64,000 nucleotides of DNA from CABZJG01 sp902512685 (GCA_051201605.1 CP179201.1:744001-808000), one strand, 5' to 3'; numbered from the stretch's first letter, positions 26,708 through 35,094 are shown. Numbers and translations: made by a program. Notes: generated from the letters alone by a model not told the origin.

Positions 26708-26731
26708 GCTTTGACGATTGTGCAAGCTGGA

Positions 26732-26995
26732 TTACAGATAAGTGTTACTTTCTGTTGTTTCCAACAAGTGTCCTGAAGCCAATATGCTTGCCTCATTATC
26801 TTGCATAAACTGAGCTGCTTTAGCATCGTCTTCAACTTGCAAAACAATACATACTTTTTGTGGGTCGTCTTCATGTGGCCCACGAAATAAGGGGGTCATA
26901 CCAGCTGCTGCTTGCATTTCGCGATGAGAGTCAAAATTCTTCACCCACTCGTCAAAAGTATTGCTAATTCTAAATGTTGTCACTTGCGTCTTCAT
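26732..26995 (-). CDS. DUF3764-like ferredoxin-fold small protein
   Basis: 87 residues beginning 'MKTQVTTFRISNTFDEWVKN', with 'PHEDDPQKVCIVLQVEDDAK' and 'ASGHLLETTE'. This is a DUF3764 (dimeric alpha-beta-barrel-like) pattern. The ATG at 26995 has AGGAGAG ahead of it; an upstream in-frame ATG lies inside that site and is rejected. It is soluble and single-domain. Function unknown; relatives of this fold include heme-degrading and stress-related monooxygenases. It converges on the NTF2-like gene. Confidence 0.65.
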   Translation of the reverse strand: MKTQVTTFRISNTFDEWVKNFDSHREMQAAAGMTPLFRGPHEDDPQKVCIVLQVEDDAKAAQFMQDNEASILASGHLLETTESNTYL

Positions 26996-27118
26996 AACTT
27001 CTCTCCTCATCTAAATGATATTCAGAATAAAGCAGTTCAGAAATATTGATAGTCTTATATTCCCAACCAATTTGGCTGTATGTTGGCTTGATGTTTTCAG
27101 GATTAATCGTGATGTGGG

Positions 27119-27436
27119 TCAAAGCTCTACGCGCTGAAGCATTGCTCTATGCAGCTTTTCGCCCTTTAGAAGCGCCATAAAAGTTGTCCAATACTTCTTT
27201 CCATCTATGTTGGCAGTTCGCTGTATAGCGTAGCAATCGGCTGTATCACAAAGTATTCTACGTTCGTCTGTAAATTTGTCCTCCATCTCCAAACCTTCAC
27301 GAACACCGTCAAGCCAGTCTTTTTTGGTTCGCATTTAATAGTAATGAAAGTACACAAAATCGTCATGTATCAATTCAGATAACGCCTCTAAATCATGCTC
27401 ATCAATCGCATTAAACACTTTAACCACGACGCTCAT
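27119..27436 (-). pseudogene. NTF2-like gene interrupted by an in-frame TAA
   Basis: Reading from the ATG at 27436 gives 'SVVVKVFNAIDEHDLEALSE', 'LIHDDFVYFHYY', stop, then in the same frame 'MRTKKDWLDGVREGLEMED' to 27119. Aligned to the intact relative at 31268 ('HDDFIFVDEYEMMTRDDW') no residue is gained or lost; the stop replaces one Glu, as a GAA to TAA change would. Either a young pseudogene or two-piece translation from the ATG right after the stop. Confidence 0.7.
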
Positions 27437-27492
27437 GGTTTCCTCCTGATCATTGCTCCTGCTTGCTCAGCAAGCACTTAGTTTTTTGTCTA

Positions 27493-27605
27493 GTGGCTTA
27501 CTCGTAATATGTGATTGATCCGTCGTGTCCTTCACTCGCTGGAGAGTAAACATCAATGAACACTGTGGCTTCATCGCCTAAGATTTCGCCATCGTGAGGC
27601 ACCTC
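27493..27605 (-). pseudogene. Cupin-domain protein 3' fragment
   Basis: The minus frame ends 'VPHDGEILGDEATVFIDVYS' plus 'PASEGHDGSITYYE' and a stop. Histidine in 'VPHDG' and the 'DVYSPASE' ending are typical of the C-terminus of small cupin-2 proteins. The 5' part is replaced by an integrase fragment on the other strand. Confidence 0.5.
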
Positions 27606-27712
27606 AGACGGAACATGTCATCGATCAGATCGGTGGTTGGCTTACACACGGGGTTGGGACTAGCTATGGCACTGGTTATCCTGAAGATATCTTGTCCAAG
27701 TGGTTATGTAGA
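27606..27712 (+). pseudogene. Tyrosine integrase C-terminal fragment
   Basis: The frame 'HVIDQIGGWLTHGVGTSYGT' then 'GYPEDILSKWLCRI' and a stop resembles the active-site His/Trp and nucleophile Tyr segment of phage integrases. It is a different subtype from the 'YGSGYALG' integrases. It abuts the cupin fragment tail to tail. Confidence 0.6.
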
Positions 27713-27886
27713 ATTTGACATCATTTGTATCTTTATAATTCCTTATGGACAATGTGGTGTAAATTCACTCGACGACTTCATAAAAAACTGTAGGGTATTG
27801 ACAGGCATAATCTGGAACAAATCTGTCCTTTAATGCCAAGCATGTATCTGAGCGTTAGCGGTATTGGCGAGTAACGGAGCATAAAG

Positions 27887-29680
27887 TTGGTCGATAAAAA
27901 AATACTAAGAAAAATTGCAGTCATTTTTGTAACCGACGTTGTAGGCTTCAGTAAAATGATGGAGGCAAACGAAGATCAAACTCTCCAGAGCTTGCGTGCC
28001 TGCAAAGAAATTCTCGATAAGCTTTTTGAAGAGCATAGCGGCAGAATATTTAACACAGCCGGTGATTCAGTACTTGCTGAGTTTCAAAGTGCAGTTTCAG
28101 CCATGGTATGCGCAGCCGAGTTTCAAAAGCTAATAAAACAGAGAAACAGCGCATTAGACCCAAAGTCACAAATGAACTTCCGCATTGGTTTAAATATGGG
28201 AGATGTGATTGTTGAGGGAGATAATCTCTATGGGGATGGGGTAAATGTAGCTGCCCGGCTTGAAGCATTATGCCAGCCCGGAGGGGTTTGCCTGTCCAAA
28301 GCAATACATGATTTTGTCAGTCAAAAGGTAGAGTTGACATTTAACGACATTGGCCAGCAAAAAGTTAAGAATACCGATATTCATGCGTTTGATCTTGTCA
28401 TAGACGGAGCTGCCAATCGAGAAGTGAGGTCAGAGCCATCATCGAAAACTGAAAATTATGAGCGAGAGCTAGGTGCCATCGCTGTTTTACCATTTGAAAA
28501 CCAAAGCAATGATCCAGAGCAGGATTACTTTGTTGATGGTATAACTGACGATATAATTGCAAACTTGTCTCTTTGGCGGACGTTCCCAGTTATATCAAGA
28601 AACTCCAGTTTTGCATTCAAAGAAAAATCGGTTGCTGCGAATGAAGTAGCTCAAGAACTAGGCGCTCGATACGTCGTCCAAGGAAGTATTCGGAAGGGTG
28701 GGCAAAGGGTTCGCATCACGGCTCAACTGGTTGATGCAGAGAAAGATCGCCAGCTATGGTCAGAAAGGTGGGATAGAAGCTTAGAGGATATTTTTGATGT
28801 CCAGGATGAAGTTGCAGCTGCAGTCGCAGCACAAGTGAATCCTGCACTTCAGGACTATGAATTTGAGAGAATTGAGAGAGACAGGCCCACCAACCTAAAT
28901 GCCTGGGAATTATATTTAAAGGCTCTTCATACCTTTAATGAAAGAACTCATGCTGATCACAAAGATCTAGGGGTGGCTCATGCAAAACAAATGTGCGAGC
29001 AGGTAATTAGCTTGGACAAAAAGATGTCTCATGCTTATTCGCTTATGGCCGACATATATTTCGCTGAATTAGGCCAATTTCTTACAGATGACTCCGCTAC
29101 CCCGCTACAAAAAATATATGATTATGCCAAGGTTGCTTCAGATTTAGATCCCAAAAATTCGGTGGCAGCAAACCTAATTGCTTCGCATTTTTTCTTTTCG
29201 GGAAAGTTTGATCAATCAAAATTGTATGCTGAGAGAGCAGTTAAACTGAACCCTAGTTTCCCGGAAGCATTATATAGATTAGGACAATCCCTCGTACATT
29301 CAGGCCAGTATGCTGACGCCGAAGAGTATTACCATAAAGCAATCGCATTAAGCCCGTTAGATCCAAATTCAAATGTATATAAAAATGGTTTGTTTTTTGC
29401 CAACTTAGGGCAAAATAATTTTGAAGCGGCGCTAAGTTACAATGATGAGTGTAGACTTCAGTTTCCCACAGTCGGTACGTATAAAGGTTTCAACGCAGCT
29501 ACTTTAGGCCATTTAGAACGAGGAGACGAGGCTAAACTCGCTCTTGAAGAATATCTAGTTTTACGCCCTAATTTGAAAAAGAAGTCTGATTACAAACGAA
29601 TTTTTGTTCCAAATTCTACGTTAGCTGATGTTCTGATTGAAGGCTTAATTAAAGCAGGTTGGGAGCCACAGGACGAGTAA
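27887..29680 (+). CDS. Class III nucleotidyl cyclase with TolB-like and TPR regions
   Basis: 597 residues. Residues 8-180 form a class III cyclase domain: 'AVIFVTDVVGFSKMMEANED' carries the first metal Asp, 'FNTAGDSVLAEF' the second, and 'YGDGVNVAARLEALCQPGGV' the conserved C-terminal block. Residues about 200-330 are the TolB/FlgO-like 'AVLPFENQSNDPEQDYFVDG' region found in many rhizobial and roseobacter cyclases. Residues 340-590 hold TPR repeats. It would make cAMP or cGMP in response to an unknown signal. The TTG start (27887) has GGAG seven bases upstream. It stands alone between integrase fragments. Confidence 0.88.
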   Translation: MVDKKILRKIAVIFVTDVVGFSKMMEANEDQTLQSLRACKEILDKLFEEHSGRIFNTAGDSVLAEFQSAVSAMVCAAEFQKLIKQRNSALDPKSQMNFRIGLNMGDVIVEGDNLYGDGVNVAARLEALCQPGGVCLSKAIHDFVSQKVELTFNDIGQQKVKNTDIHAFDLVIDGAANREVRSEPSSKTENYERELGAIAVLPFENQSNDPEQDYFVDGITDDIIANLSLWRTFPVISRNSSFAFKEKSVAANEVAQELGARYVVQGSIRKGGQRVRITAQLVDAEKDRQLWSERWDRSLEDIFDVQDEVAAAVAAQVNPALQDYEFERIERDRPTNLNAWELYLKALHTFNERTHADHKDLGVAHAKQMCEQVISLDKKMSHAYSLMADIYFAELGQFLTDDSATPLQKIYDYAKVASDLDPKNSVAANLIASHFFFSGKFDQSKLYAERAVKLNPSFPEALYRLGQSLVHSGQYADAEEYYHKAIALSPLDPNSNVYKNGLFFANLGQNNFEAALSYNDECRLQFPTVGTYKGFNAATLGHLERGDEAKLALEEYLVLRPNLKKKSDYKRIFVPNSTLADVLIEGLIKAGWEPQDE

Positions 29681-29689
29681 GCAATCCTG

Positions 29690-29790
29690 CCTGTTCTATA
29701 ATGCCGTCTTAAATCGGTAGGAACTCTACGGGAAAAGTACCAAATGCCATTCTTTTGGAATGTGTAACTATTAGATTTGGTTGCCAACAT
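29690..29790 (-). pseudogene. Tyrosine integrase N-terminal stub (DUF6538), copy 2
   Basis: From the ATG at 29790 it encodes 'MLATKSNSYTFQKNGIWYFS' and then 'RRVPTDLRRHYRTGRIAYS', nearly identical to the stub at 1446. Homology stops at about 29690, where the cyclase gene's end begins; the frame then runs antisense into that gene. Its leader and att-like core upstream are also conserved. Confidence 0.8.
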
Positions 29791-29849
29791 GGTCTACGGC
29801 TCACTATAAAAGTCAAAATAGTGAGGTATTACAATGCGTTATTGGGTTA

Positions 29850-30025
29850 GGTGGTGCACCGGGGAGGTAGTTCTACTCCTTACCACTGCACCGAATTACT
29901 GCTAACATCCTGATATCATTAGATACAGCATACCTGAGTTCATCACAATAAGGCGTATTCTGGTCAGTAATTTGGTCAGTAATGGCTGGGGGGCCAGTGC
30001 CACCCCCCTATACCCGGGTACTGTT
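29850..30025 (-). repeat. attP-like region, copy 4 (inverted), with core
   Basis: Reverse complement of 7230-7403, including the TTACTGACCA direct repeats (near 29963-29986) and the core at 29852-29868 with one base change (GGTGCACCA). It leads into the integrase stub at 29790 on the minus strand. On its far side it meets the IS3 end TGTCTAGCCCCCAAA. Confidence 0.6.
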
Positions 30026-30107
30026 GTCTAGCCCCCAAATTATGTACCATTTTTCAATAGAGTTTCTGGAAGTGGCGGTCTCATATTCAAGGCTTGGTCG
30101 GGATTCG
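30025..30107 (-). pseudogene. IS3-family OrfB 3' end remnant (2)
   Basis: IS end TGTCTAGCCCCCAAATTATG followed by the reversed OrfB C-terminus ('ALNMRPP..PETLLKNGT'-like codons). It is shorter than the other remnants, breaking at about the 'PHQALN' codons. Confidence 0.7.
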
Positions 30108-30580
30108 AGAACTTGATACACAGTCATACGACCACTACCCTTTTTGCCGCGATGGTCTCACGTTCGCGTTCGGATAGAGCTTCTTGGGATAAACGCTCAT
30201 TAAAGCGTGGGTAAAATTGTAATGGACTAGCCTTAACCCATCATGCTTGAGTTAGCAGGATAGCAGTGATTTGATCCTTAGTATACCATTTATGGGGATA
30301 CTTTCCAAGAGCAAGAGGCATTAAAAGTGAATAAATACAGTATTTTATGTGATTATTTTTGATCTGTTGGCGCTCTCTATTCTGTTTACAAATCGCTAGA
30401 ATATGATACTCTCTAAGTGTACCTAGTACCCACTCCCTAGCCGCCCTCCCCCCTAGCTGGTTGCTTTAAGCAGAACTCATAAAAGGATAAGGATTATAGT
30501 CGTCAAAGATATGAGATATTCAGCCTTCTATCAGATAGTAGATGGCATAGTTGATGAACTGCAGGACATAGTTTGGCCTG
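30108..30580. other. Decayed sequence, possible HTH transposase piece
   Basis: On the minus strand about 30120-30205 reads 'RFNERLSQEALSERERETIA', resembling the HTH start of IS30-type transposases; this is weak. The remainder is AT-rich and shows no supported gene or clear structure. Confidence 0.35.
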
Positions 30581-30862
30581 GTGAAACTACCCCCAGGACG
30601 CAAGATGTTTAAGAGTTTCGACAAAAATATGACCAGTCATGGGTTTCGTAACACGTTTAAAGAGTGGGCTGATAATGCCGATGTAAATGAGTTTCTTGCG
30701 GATCGGTATGTGGATCACAACCTTAAAGGATTGGACAAGGCTTATCGGCGTTACAACACAATTGAAGCCCGTGCAGACATCGCGCGGCGTTACTATGCCT
30801 ATATGGTCAGTGGAGTGACCCCTGCGCCACGCAAACAGCTGCTGCTCTCAGTGGTGGCGTGA
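30581..30862 (+). pseudogene. P4-type tyrosine integrase C-terminal fragment
   Basis: Encodes 'MTSHGFRNTFKEWADNADVN' (His-x-x-Arg box), 'YVDHNLKGLDKAYRRYNTIE' (His and nucleophile Tyr region) and a basic tail. The N-terminal two thirds of the integrase are missing. An ATG at 30605 would give an 85-residue protein, not likely functional. A terminator-like hairpin follows about 90 bases on. Confidence 0.65.
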
Positions 30863-30953
30863 TGAAGTTGACGCGTGGGAAACATATCTAAAATCAAAAC
30901 CTGCCTTATAAAGAATATAACGTTCTTCTGAGCGTTGGTCCCTAAGTTGAACT

Positions 30954-30982
30954 GACCCTGCCCTCGTGCGGGGTCTTTTTTT
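30954..30982 (+). terminator. Rho-independent terminator-like hairpin
   Basis: GACCCTGCCCTCGTGCGGGGTC followed by seven T. The outer five-base stem GACCC/GGGTC is extended imperfectly; it follows the integrase fragment on the plus strand. Confidence 0.55.
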
Positions 30983-30999
30983 ACGTCCGTTTATATCCC

Positions 31000-31227
31000 T
31001 TAATTTGGAGTGTCCAAATGTGAAAGAGGCTTCCATGGGTTTCTGCCGGTTAAATTATTTGCATCGATATGGCTCTTAATTTCATAAACAGCAGTAAAAA
31101 TATATTCACTGTCACCTGCGCTATCTAAGGCATCTAGTATATCTTGACCTTTTTCTGCTTCCCACTCGCAAAAAAAGAAGTCGTTATCGTGGTATGTGTG
31201 AATTGCTATAAACTTTTTTCGATCCAT
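31000..31227 (-). CDS. Hypothetical small protein, 75 aa
   Basis: Starts 'MDRKKFIAIHTYHDNDFFFC' after a GAGGAGCAACTA leader, a strong ribosome site. The 'EWEAEKGQDILDALDSAGDS' part looks like the helix of a small ferredoxin-like (DUF4242/Dabb-like) fold, but the family is not certain. It lies 40 bases downstream of the NTF2-like gene at 31268 on the same strand and may be co-expressed with it. Confidence 0.55.
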   Translation of the reverse strand: MDRKKFIAIHTYHDNDFFFCEWEAEKGQDILDALDSAGDSEYIFTAVYEIKSHIDANNLTGRNPWKPLSHLDTPN

Positions 31228-31267
31228 TAGTTGCTCCTCACATTAAAAATAATTCAGTATCGTTCAT

Positions 31268-31588
31268 TCAAACAGGTACGCGGTGTATTTGACTGCGCCA
31301 AAACTTTCCGTCCTTAAGCAACGAAACGTTTGTGATCCTGTGGGGTACACCATCAATATCGCGGGTAAATTGCCTAGAAAATATATCACGTTGATCCACA
31401 AGAACATTACGATCTCTAGTAAAATCCACATGTGTTTCTGCCCATAGCTTACGCAGACCCGTAATCCAATCGTCTCGTGTCATCATTTCATACTCATCAA
31501 CAAAGATGAAATCATCGTGACAAATACTCTCCATGCCATCTACGTTATGTGCATCCAATATTTGGAAAACTTTTATTGAAAAACTCAT
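31268..31588 (-). CDS. NTF2/SnoaL-like small protein
   Basis: 106 residues: 'KVFQILDAHNVDGMESICHD', 'DFIFVDEYEMMTRDDWITGL' and 'SLLKDGKFWRSQIHRVPV'. It is paralogous to the interrupted gene at 27119 and to the genes at 26349 and 35238. A GAGGACG ribosome site precedes the ATG. No catalytic role is assigned. It lies just past the 3' end of a phage gene remnant (31936-31740), as one of several small single genes separated by phage pieces. Confidence 0.7.
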   Translation of the reverse strand: MSFSIKVFQILDAHNVDGMESICHDDFIFVDEYEMMTRDDWITGLRKLWAETHVDFTRDRNVLVDQRDIFSRQFTRDIDGVPHRITNVSLLKDGKFWRSQIHRVPV

Positions 31589-31739
31589 AATTACGTCCTC
31601 TTATATCCAACACTTAAATTGTGATCAGTATTACACGTATAGCCAGTGTGGCGCTTCATAAAATTAGATTTGTAGAATGCAAAGGTTTTGGACAATGCAC
31701 CAGAATATTCTGCAGCAACCCTGCGCAGAAAATAATGTG

Positions 31740-31936
31740 TTAGATTTTGGCATTATATGGAGTGCATAATCATCCATCCGGCCGTCCTTGCTGACTTCGA
31801 TAGACGACTGTTCCCAGTCAATCTCGCCAGAGACTTGCTTCTTTTTGATTTCCGCTTCCGTGATTTTAACGGTGGTTTTCGCATCGATGTACGACTTCGC
31901 CAGACCGCCAAGCGATCCAAGTATTTGTCCGATCAT
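31740..31936 (-). pseudogene. Phage structural/lysis-module protein remnant ('MIGQ')
   Basis: From ATG 31936: 'MIGQILGSLGGLAKSYIDAK' then 'TTVKITEAEIKKKQVSGEID'. The same 5' sequence is at 35638-35750 on the plus strand, truncated after 'AEIKKK'. In both places it is preceded by a holin-like gene end with one small unrelated gene between. The phage family is not identified. Confidence 0.6.
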
Positions 31937-32002
31937 GTTGTGATTTCCTATTGTTAGGAGGGGCGGGGTTTGCAAGAGTGTTTAATAAAGAAAGGAAGAG
32001 AC

Positions 32003-32317
32003 ATGCCTTACGCGAGAGTAAACATGGCTGAATTTAAGAGCCGCGAAGAAATGGACAGAACGATTGGACAATTGAGGAATAATATAAAGTCAATATATCC
32101 CGAAATCCGAGCGTTTGCTTCTATGGAAACGTCTGAAACGTCACAGCTTACGATTTCAGTTTATGAAGACAAGGATGCTGCTGACCGTGCGCTTGAACAA
32201 CGCAGAAAGCATATGAAAAATACAGGAGTGGCAGACTTTTTCGCCCATGAAGGAAGGGTCAATTGTTTCTACGTGGAAGCTGAGCATGTTGACGGTTTAC
32301 TCAAAAGCGGATCATGA
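32003..32317 (+). CDS. Dabb-like small protein, paralogue 1
   Basis: 104 residues, starting at ATG 32003 after AAAGGAAGAGAC. Pattern: 'YARVNMAEFKS' strand, 'YPEIRAF', 'SQLTISVYEDKDAADRALEQ' and 'FFAHEGRVNCFYVE'. The same layout occurs at 32562 and 33401 (ARV..xEF, TGPTS, IxxYxxxExAExxLExRxKxM, FYHEGEV), so these are paralogues of a ferredoxin-fold, ABM/Dabb-type family. Its stop codon overlaps, tail to tail, the stop of the holin-like fragment (shared TCATGA). Confidence 0.7.
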   Translation: MPYARVNMAEFKSREEMDRTIGQLRNNIKSIYPEIRAFASMETSETSQLTISVYEDKDAADRALEQRRKHMKNTGVADFFAHEGRVNCFYVEAEHVDGLLKSGS

Positions 32318-32527
32318 CTTCCCACCCAGCGCAAAGTAAGCGCCCACCAGACCCGACAATGCTAGGTACTGAGCCATCAACATGCTGTCGGCTTCAGACA
32401 TCCGAACGGGGTCGTAAATCGTTGCAATAGTACAAGCGATCATCATGCCCAGGGCAGCCCAACACATACGGCGACGGTTGGTCTGGTAGGCTTCTTTATC
32501 AGGTATTGTTTCGTTTATTGCGAGCCT
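32312..32527 (-). pseudogene. Holin-like phage membrane protein remnant (copy B)
   Basis: Minus frame: 'NETIPDKEAYQTNRRRMCWA', 'ALGMMIACTIATIYDPVRMS' and 'YLALSGLVGAYFALGGKS', stop. Two hydrophobic segments and a short length suggest a holin or small lysis-module protein. No ATG is found at the expected place; the 5' end is replaced by the leader of the gene at 32562. Copy A is at 35095-35237. Confidence 0.55.
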
Positions 32528-32561
32528 CTAGGGTTCGCTTAAATTATTGGGAGATTATCAA

Positions 32562-32855
32562 ATGAGTATCGCGCGAGTAACCATGCACGAATATAATGAA
32601 GAAGGTATGCATGATAAGATGGAGGCGCTCTATGCCTCAATTGTTGATGAATACTTTCCAAACCTTGAGCAGGTAATAAATATTAAGACTGGCCCAACAT
32701 CAGCTATCTCAATTGCGCTTTACCCATCCTTTGAGGAAGCGGAAAAAAATCTTGATGGTCGCGCAAAAATGATGGAGGCGATGGGCCCCTATGTTAAAGA
32801 TAGTTTTTACCATGAAGGAGAGGTAACGAAAAACTACATTAAGAGCCAAAAGTAA
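32562..32855 (+). CDS. Dabb-like small protein, paralogue 2
   Basis: 97 residues from ATG 32562 (GGGAG site eight bases before). 'MSIARVTMHEYNEEGMHDKM', 'VINIKTGPTSAISIALYPSF', 'EEAEKNLDGRAKMMEAMG' and 'SFYHEGEVTKNYI' align throughout with paralogue 3 at 33401. It lies between a holin-like remnant and a portal remnant, both on the opposite strand. Confidence 0.7.
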   Translation: MSIARVTMHEYNEEGMHDKMEALYASIVDEYFPNLEQVINIKTGPTSAISIALYPSFEEAEKNLDGRAKMMEAMGPYVKDSFYHEGEVTKNYIKSQK

Positions 32856-32927
32856 CTACTCTAGTCCACGCAAAAACTCCATGAAAAAATGCAGCAAGGC
32901 AAAGCCGTTTTCATTTGTCTCATAGAC

Positions 32928-33356
32928 TTACAGATTTGCTGTATCTAAGGGGACCAAATCCGTCACAATGCCAGCGCCGTTGCGCACGATCAGATTGACA
33001 GAGCGACCGCCCGTCAGCACCTGCTCAAAGATATACTTACGCCATGCAAAGGAGCTGAGCGTAGGGTTAACTGCACGGTCCAGCCATAGGCCAATGCCAT
33101 CCTTGACGCGCTCATGGCCTGTGTCGGTGCGGCGGTGAACCTCAAGCGGCAAGGACGCCAATGTGCCTGAGATAAAGTTTACCGCAGCCCACACCGCTGG
33201 AACGCCCAATGCGTTGTCTGTATTTACCGTGACGCCAGCAGCGGATGAAAAGTCACCCCACCCCATAATGTGCAGAAAGTCATTTGCAGACACAGGCGCA
33301 TTAGGGTTTTCGAGTGACCTTTTTTCAGGGTTTATAAATCGGTCAAACATGCCCAT
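32928..33356 (-). pseudogene. Phage portal protein (HK97-type) N-terminal remnant
   Basis: 142 residues starting 'MGMFDRFINPEKRSLENPNA', with 'NTDNALGVPAVWAAVNFISG' and 'GTLASLPLEVHRRTDTGHER'. These are typical HK97-type portal N-terminal blocks. Portals are about 400 residues, so two thirds are missing. The cut end faces the gene at 32562. Confidence 0.75.
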
Positions 33357-33400
33357 AGTGTAAGTACCTTTTAGTGTTGTAATTATTGAAGGATTTAGCC

Positions 33401-33799
33401 GTGAGTTTTGGACGAGTATCAGTGGTTGAGTTTAAATCCGAAGATGGCCTCAAGCAGTTTAACAAAGATTATGCCAAACAATACCACGTCAATTTTCCAA
33501 AGGCAGAGGCTTCAATCTCGGTCCGAACGGGACCGACCTCTGGTTTAGGAATGACAATCTATCCTAATAGCGAGGCTGTGGAAGAAAGCCTTGAAAAGCG
33601 AAAAAAATTCATGAAAGACCATGAACATTTGATAAACATGGGTGAAAGTTTCTTTTATGAGGGCGAAGTAGATTTTAAATTTTTAACTAACGTGCAAAAT
33701 CAATCCGAGGATCAACAATCTCAGCTCGATGCTATGCAACAGGAGATTGCAGAATTAAAGGCAATGCTTGTTCAATTTTTAGCTAAACTGCCAGCTTAA
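33401..33799 (+). CDS. Dabb-like small protein with C-terminal coiled coil, paralogue 3
   Basis: 132 residues from GTG 33401, with AAGGA seven bases upstream; a TTG at 33386 overlaps that site and is rejected. The core 'SFGRVSVVEFKSEDGLKQF', 'SISVRTGPTSGLGMTIYP' and 'FFYEGEVDFKFL' matches paralogues 1 and 2. It alone has a tail of about 30 residues, 'QSQLDAMQQEIAELKAMLVQ', that looks like a coiled coil and could mediate oligomerisation. Phage portal 5' ends lie on both sides on the opposite strand. Confidence 0.7.
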   Translation: MSFGRVSVVEFKSEDGLKQFNKDYAKQYHVNFPKAEASISVRTGPTSGLGMTIYPNSEAVEESLEKRKKFMKDHEHLINMGESFFYEGEVDFKFLTNVQNQSEDQQSQLDAMQQEIAELKAMLVQFLAKLPA

Positions 33800-33802
33800 A
33801 AT

Positions 33803-33857
33803 TAGGGTCCTTAGGGTTTTCGAGTAGCCGTTGGTCGGTCAAAATAAAACTATCCAT
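33803..33857 (-). pseudogene. Second portal-like 5' stub
   Basis: From ATG 33857: 'MDSFILTDQRLLENPKDPNF'. The 'RLLENPKDP' part aligns with 'RSLENPNAP' of the portal remnant at 33356, and the underlying DNA shares TTAGGGTTTTCGAGT. Truncated after about 19 codons at the 3' end of the gene at 33401. Confidence 0.5.
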
Positions 33858-33869
33858 CACGCTCATTTT

Positions 33870-34305
33870 GTGGTTTCTTTGTGTGGATCGATGTTGCCCC
33901 ATAACTCGACAAGCTCGACGTTCAGAAAGTTTAAAGTGACTGCGAACATGATCGATACAAGCTCTTCGACGAGCGGGGCTCAGAAGTTTCCCCGTGCAGC
34001 CTCCTTCAAGATCAACTTGTCCAGTGTAAGATCTGATACAGCTCGTCTTAAGCGCTCGTTTTCTTTCTGTAAGTGCTTTAGTTCCTTCAACTGATCTACA
34101 CCCATTCCACCATACTGTTTACGCCAGCGGTAATAAGTTTGTTCAACAACTCCGATCTGCCTGATCGCATCAAGACGGGACATACCTTGCCCCATCAACA
34201 CCTCAAGTTGCCGTAACTTCAACACAATCTCTTCTGGCTTTGGTCGTTTGTTTGTCATTCTTGGTCCTCCGTTTCCTAAATATAACAGTGGACCAATTCA
34301 GATGG
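33870..34305 (-). pseudogene. IS3-family (IS407-like) 5' half: OrfA and OrfB start
   Basis: OrfA (34258-33980, 92 residues) is intact: 'SRLDAIRQIGVVEQTYYRWR' HTH and a coiled coil ending 'LILKEAARGNF'. OrfB starts just after ('LLSPARRRACIDHVRSHFKL', 'SERRACRVMGQHRSTQRN') and is cut near 33870. The remaining DDE domain is absent. It is a different IS subgroup from the 1199-bp element. Confidence 0.75.
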
Positions 34306-34375
34306 GGAGGCTCATTACGGCGAACGACCAGTTTAAGGTTCAGACAATTGACTGCCGGAATTGGTGTCTCAACGA

Positions 34376-34669
34376 TTACAAAATTGCACGTAAAGCCCAG
34401 ACGGCCGCGATCCCGGCAATCATCGTTAACGGCAAATTGCGTGTCAGCATGGCCACTGCAAGGGCGATAGCAGCTGCTATCCATTCTGAAATGTTTCCTT
34501 GTACGAGGATGACGGCGAGCAATGCCGCGATCAGGCAGCCGGGCAGTGCGCTGAAGGCCCGTGTCCATACCCCGGTAGAGGGCAATCGCGCCCCAAGGAC
34601 ATAACCGCCAAGGCGGATCGAAAACGTTCCCAAAGTCAGGCCCAAGATAAGCCACCATTGATCAGTCAT
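34376..34669 (-). CDS. azlD: AzlD-family branched-chain amino acid exporter subunit
   Basis: 97 residues, four hydrophobic segments, with 'RLGGYVLGARLPSTGVWTRA' and 'LPGCLIAALLAVILVQG', typical of AzlD. AzlD works with AzlC to export branched-chain amino acids or analogues. It overlaps the AzlC reading frame by 8 bases. Because its partner is 5'-truncated, the pair is probably not functional here. Confidence 0.75.
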   Translation of the reverse strand: MTDQWWLILGLTLGTFSIRLGGYVLGARLPSTGVWTRAFSALPGCLIAALLAVILVQGNISEWIAAAIALAVAMLTRNLPLTMIAGIAAVWALRAIL

Positions 34670-35086
34670 ATCTAGTGATCCCTGCAGTTATCGCGCCCGC
34701 GACACCGCCGATCGCAAGAGCCCAGGATGCCTCAATGGGGGCCAGAAGCGCCAATGTGCCGGCACAGCCAAGGGACACTATCCAAGGCAACAGATCACCC
34801 GTTCCACGCCACAAGTTGCAGAGGATAGCGATGAACGCGGCCGTGAAGGCAAAGTCCATCCCGATGGAGCGCGGCACAGGCAGCAATTTGGCAAAGCTCA
34901 CCCCAAAGACGGTCGCCGCAACCCAGACGGACAAGAGCAATGCACCGCCCCCGACAAGGTACCAATAACCAACGGGATGTCCTTTGGCTCGGGTTGCGTG
35001 CATCAACGCCCAGTTTTCATCCGATGTCAGGTGCACACCCAACAGAATCTGCCAGACTGGGCGCCCCTTCAGATCATCCCGCAACG
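34662..35086 (-). pseudogene. azlC: AzlC-family exporter subunit, 5' truncated
   Basis: 140 residues covering the second half of AzlC: 'QILLGVHLTSDENWALMHAT' is the conserved loop, followed by four hydrophobic segments. AzlC is normally about 230 residues; the first part has been replaced at about 35087 by a holin-like phage fragment on the other strand. An ATG at 35084 happens to open the frame. Confidence 0.75.
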
Positions 35087-35094
35087 ACGCGGGT

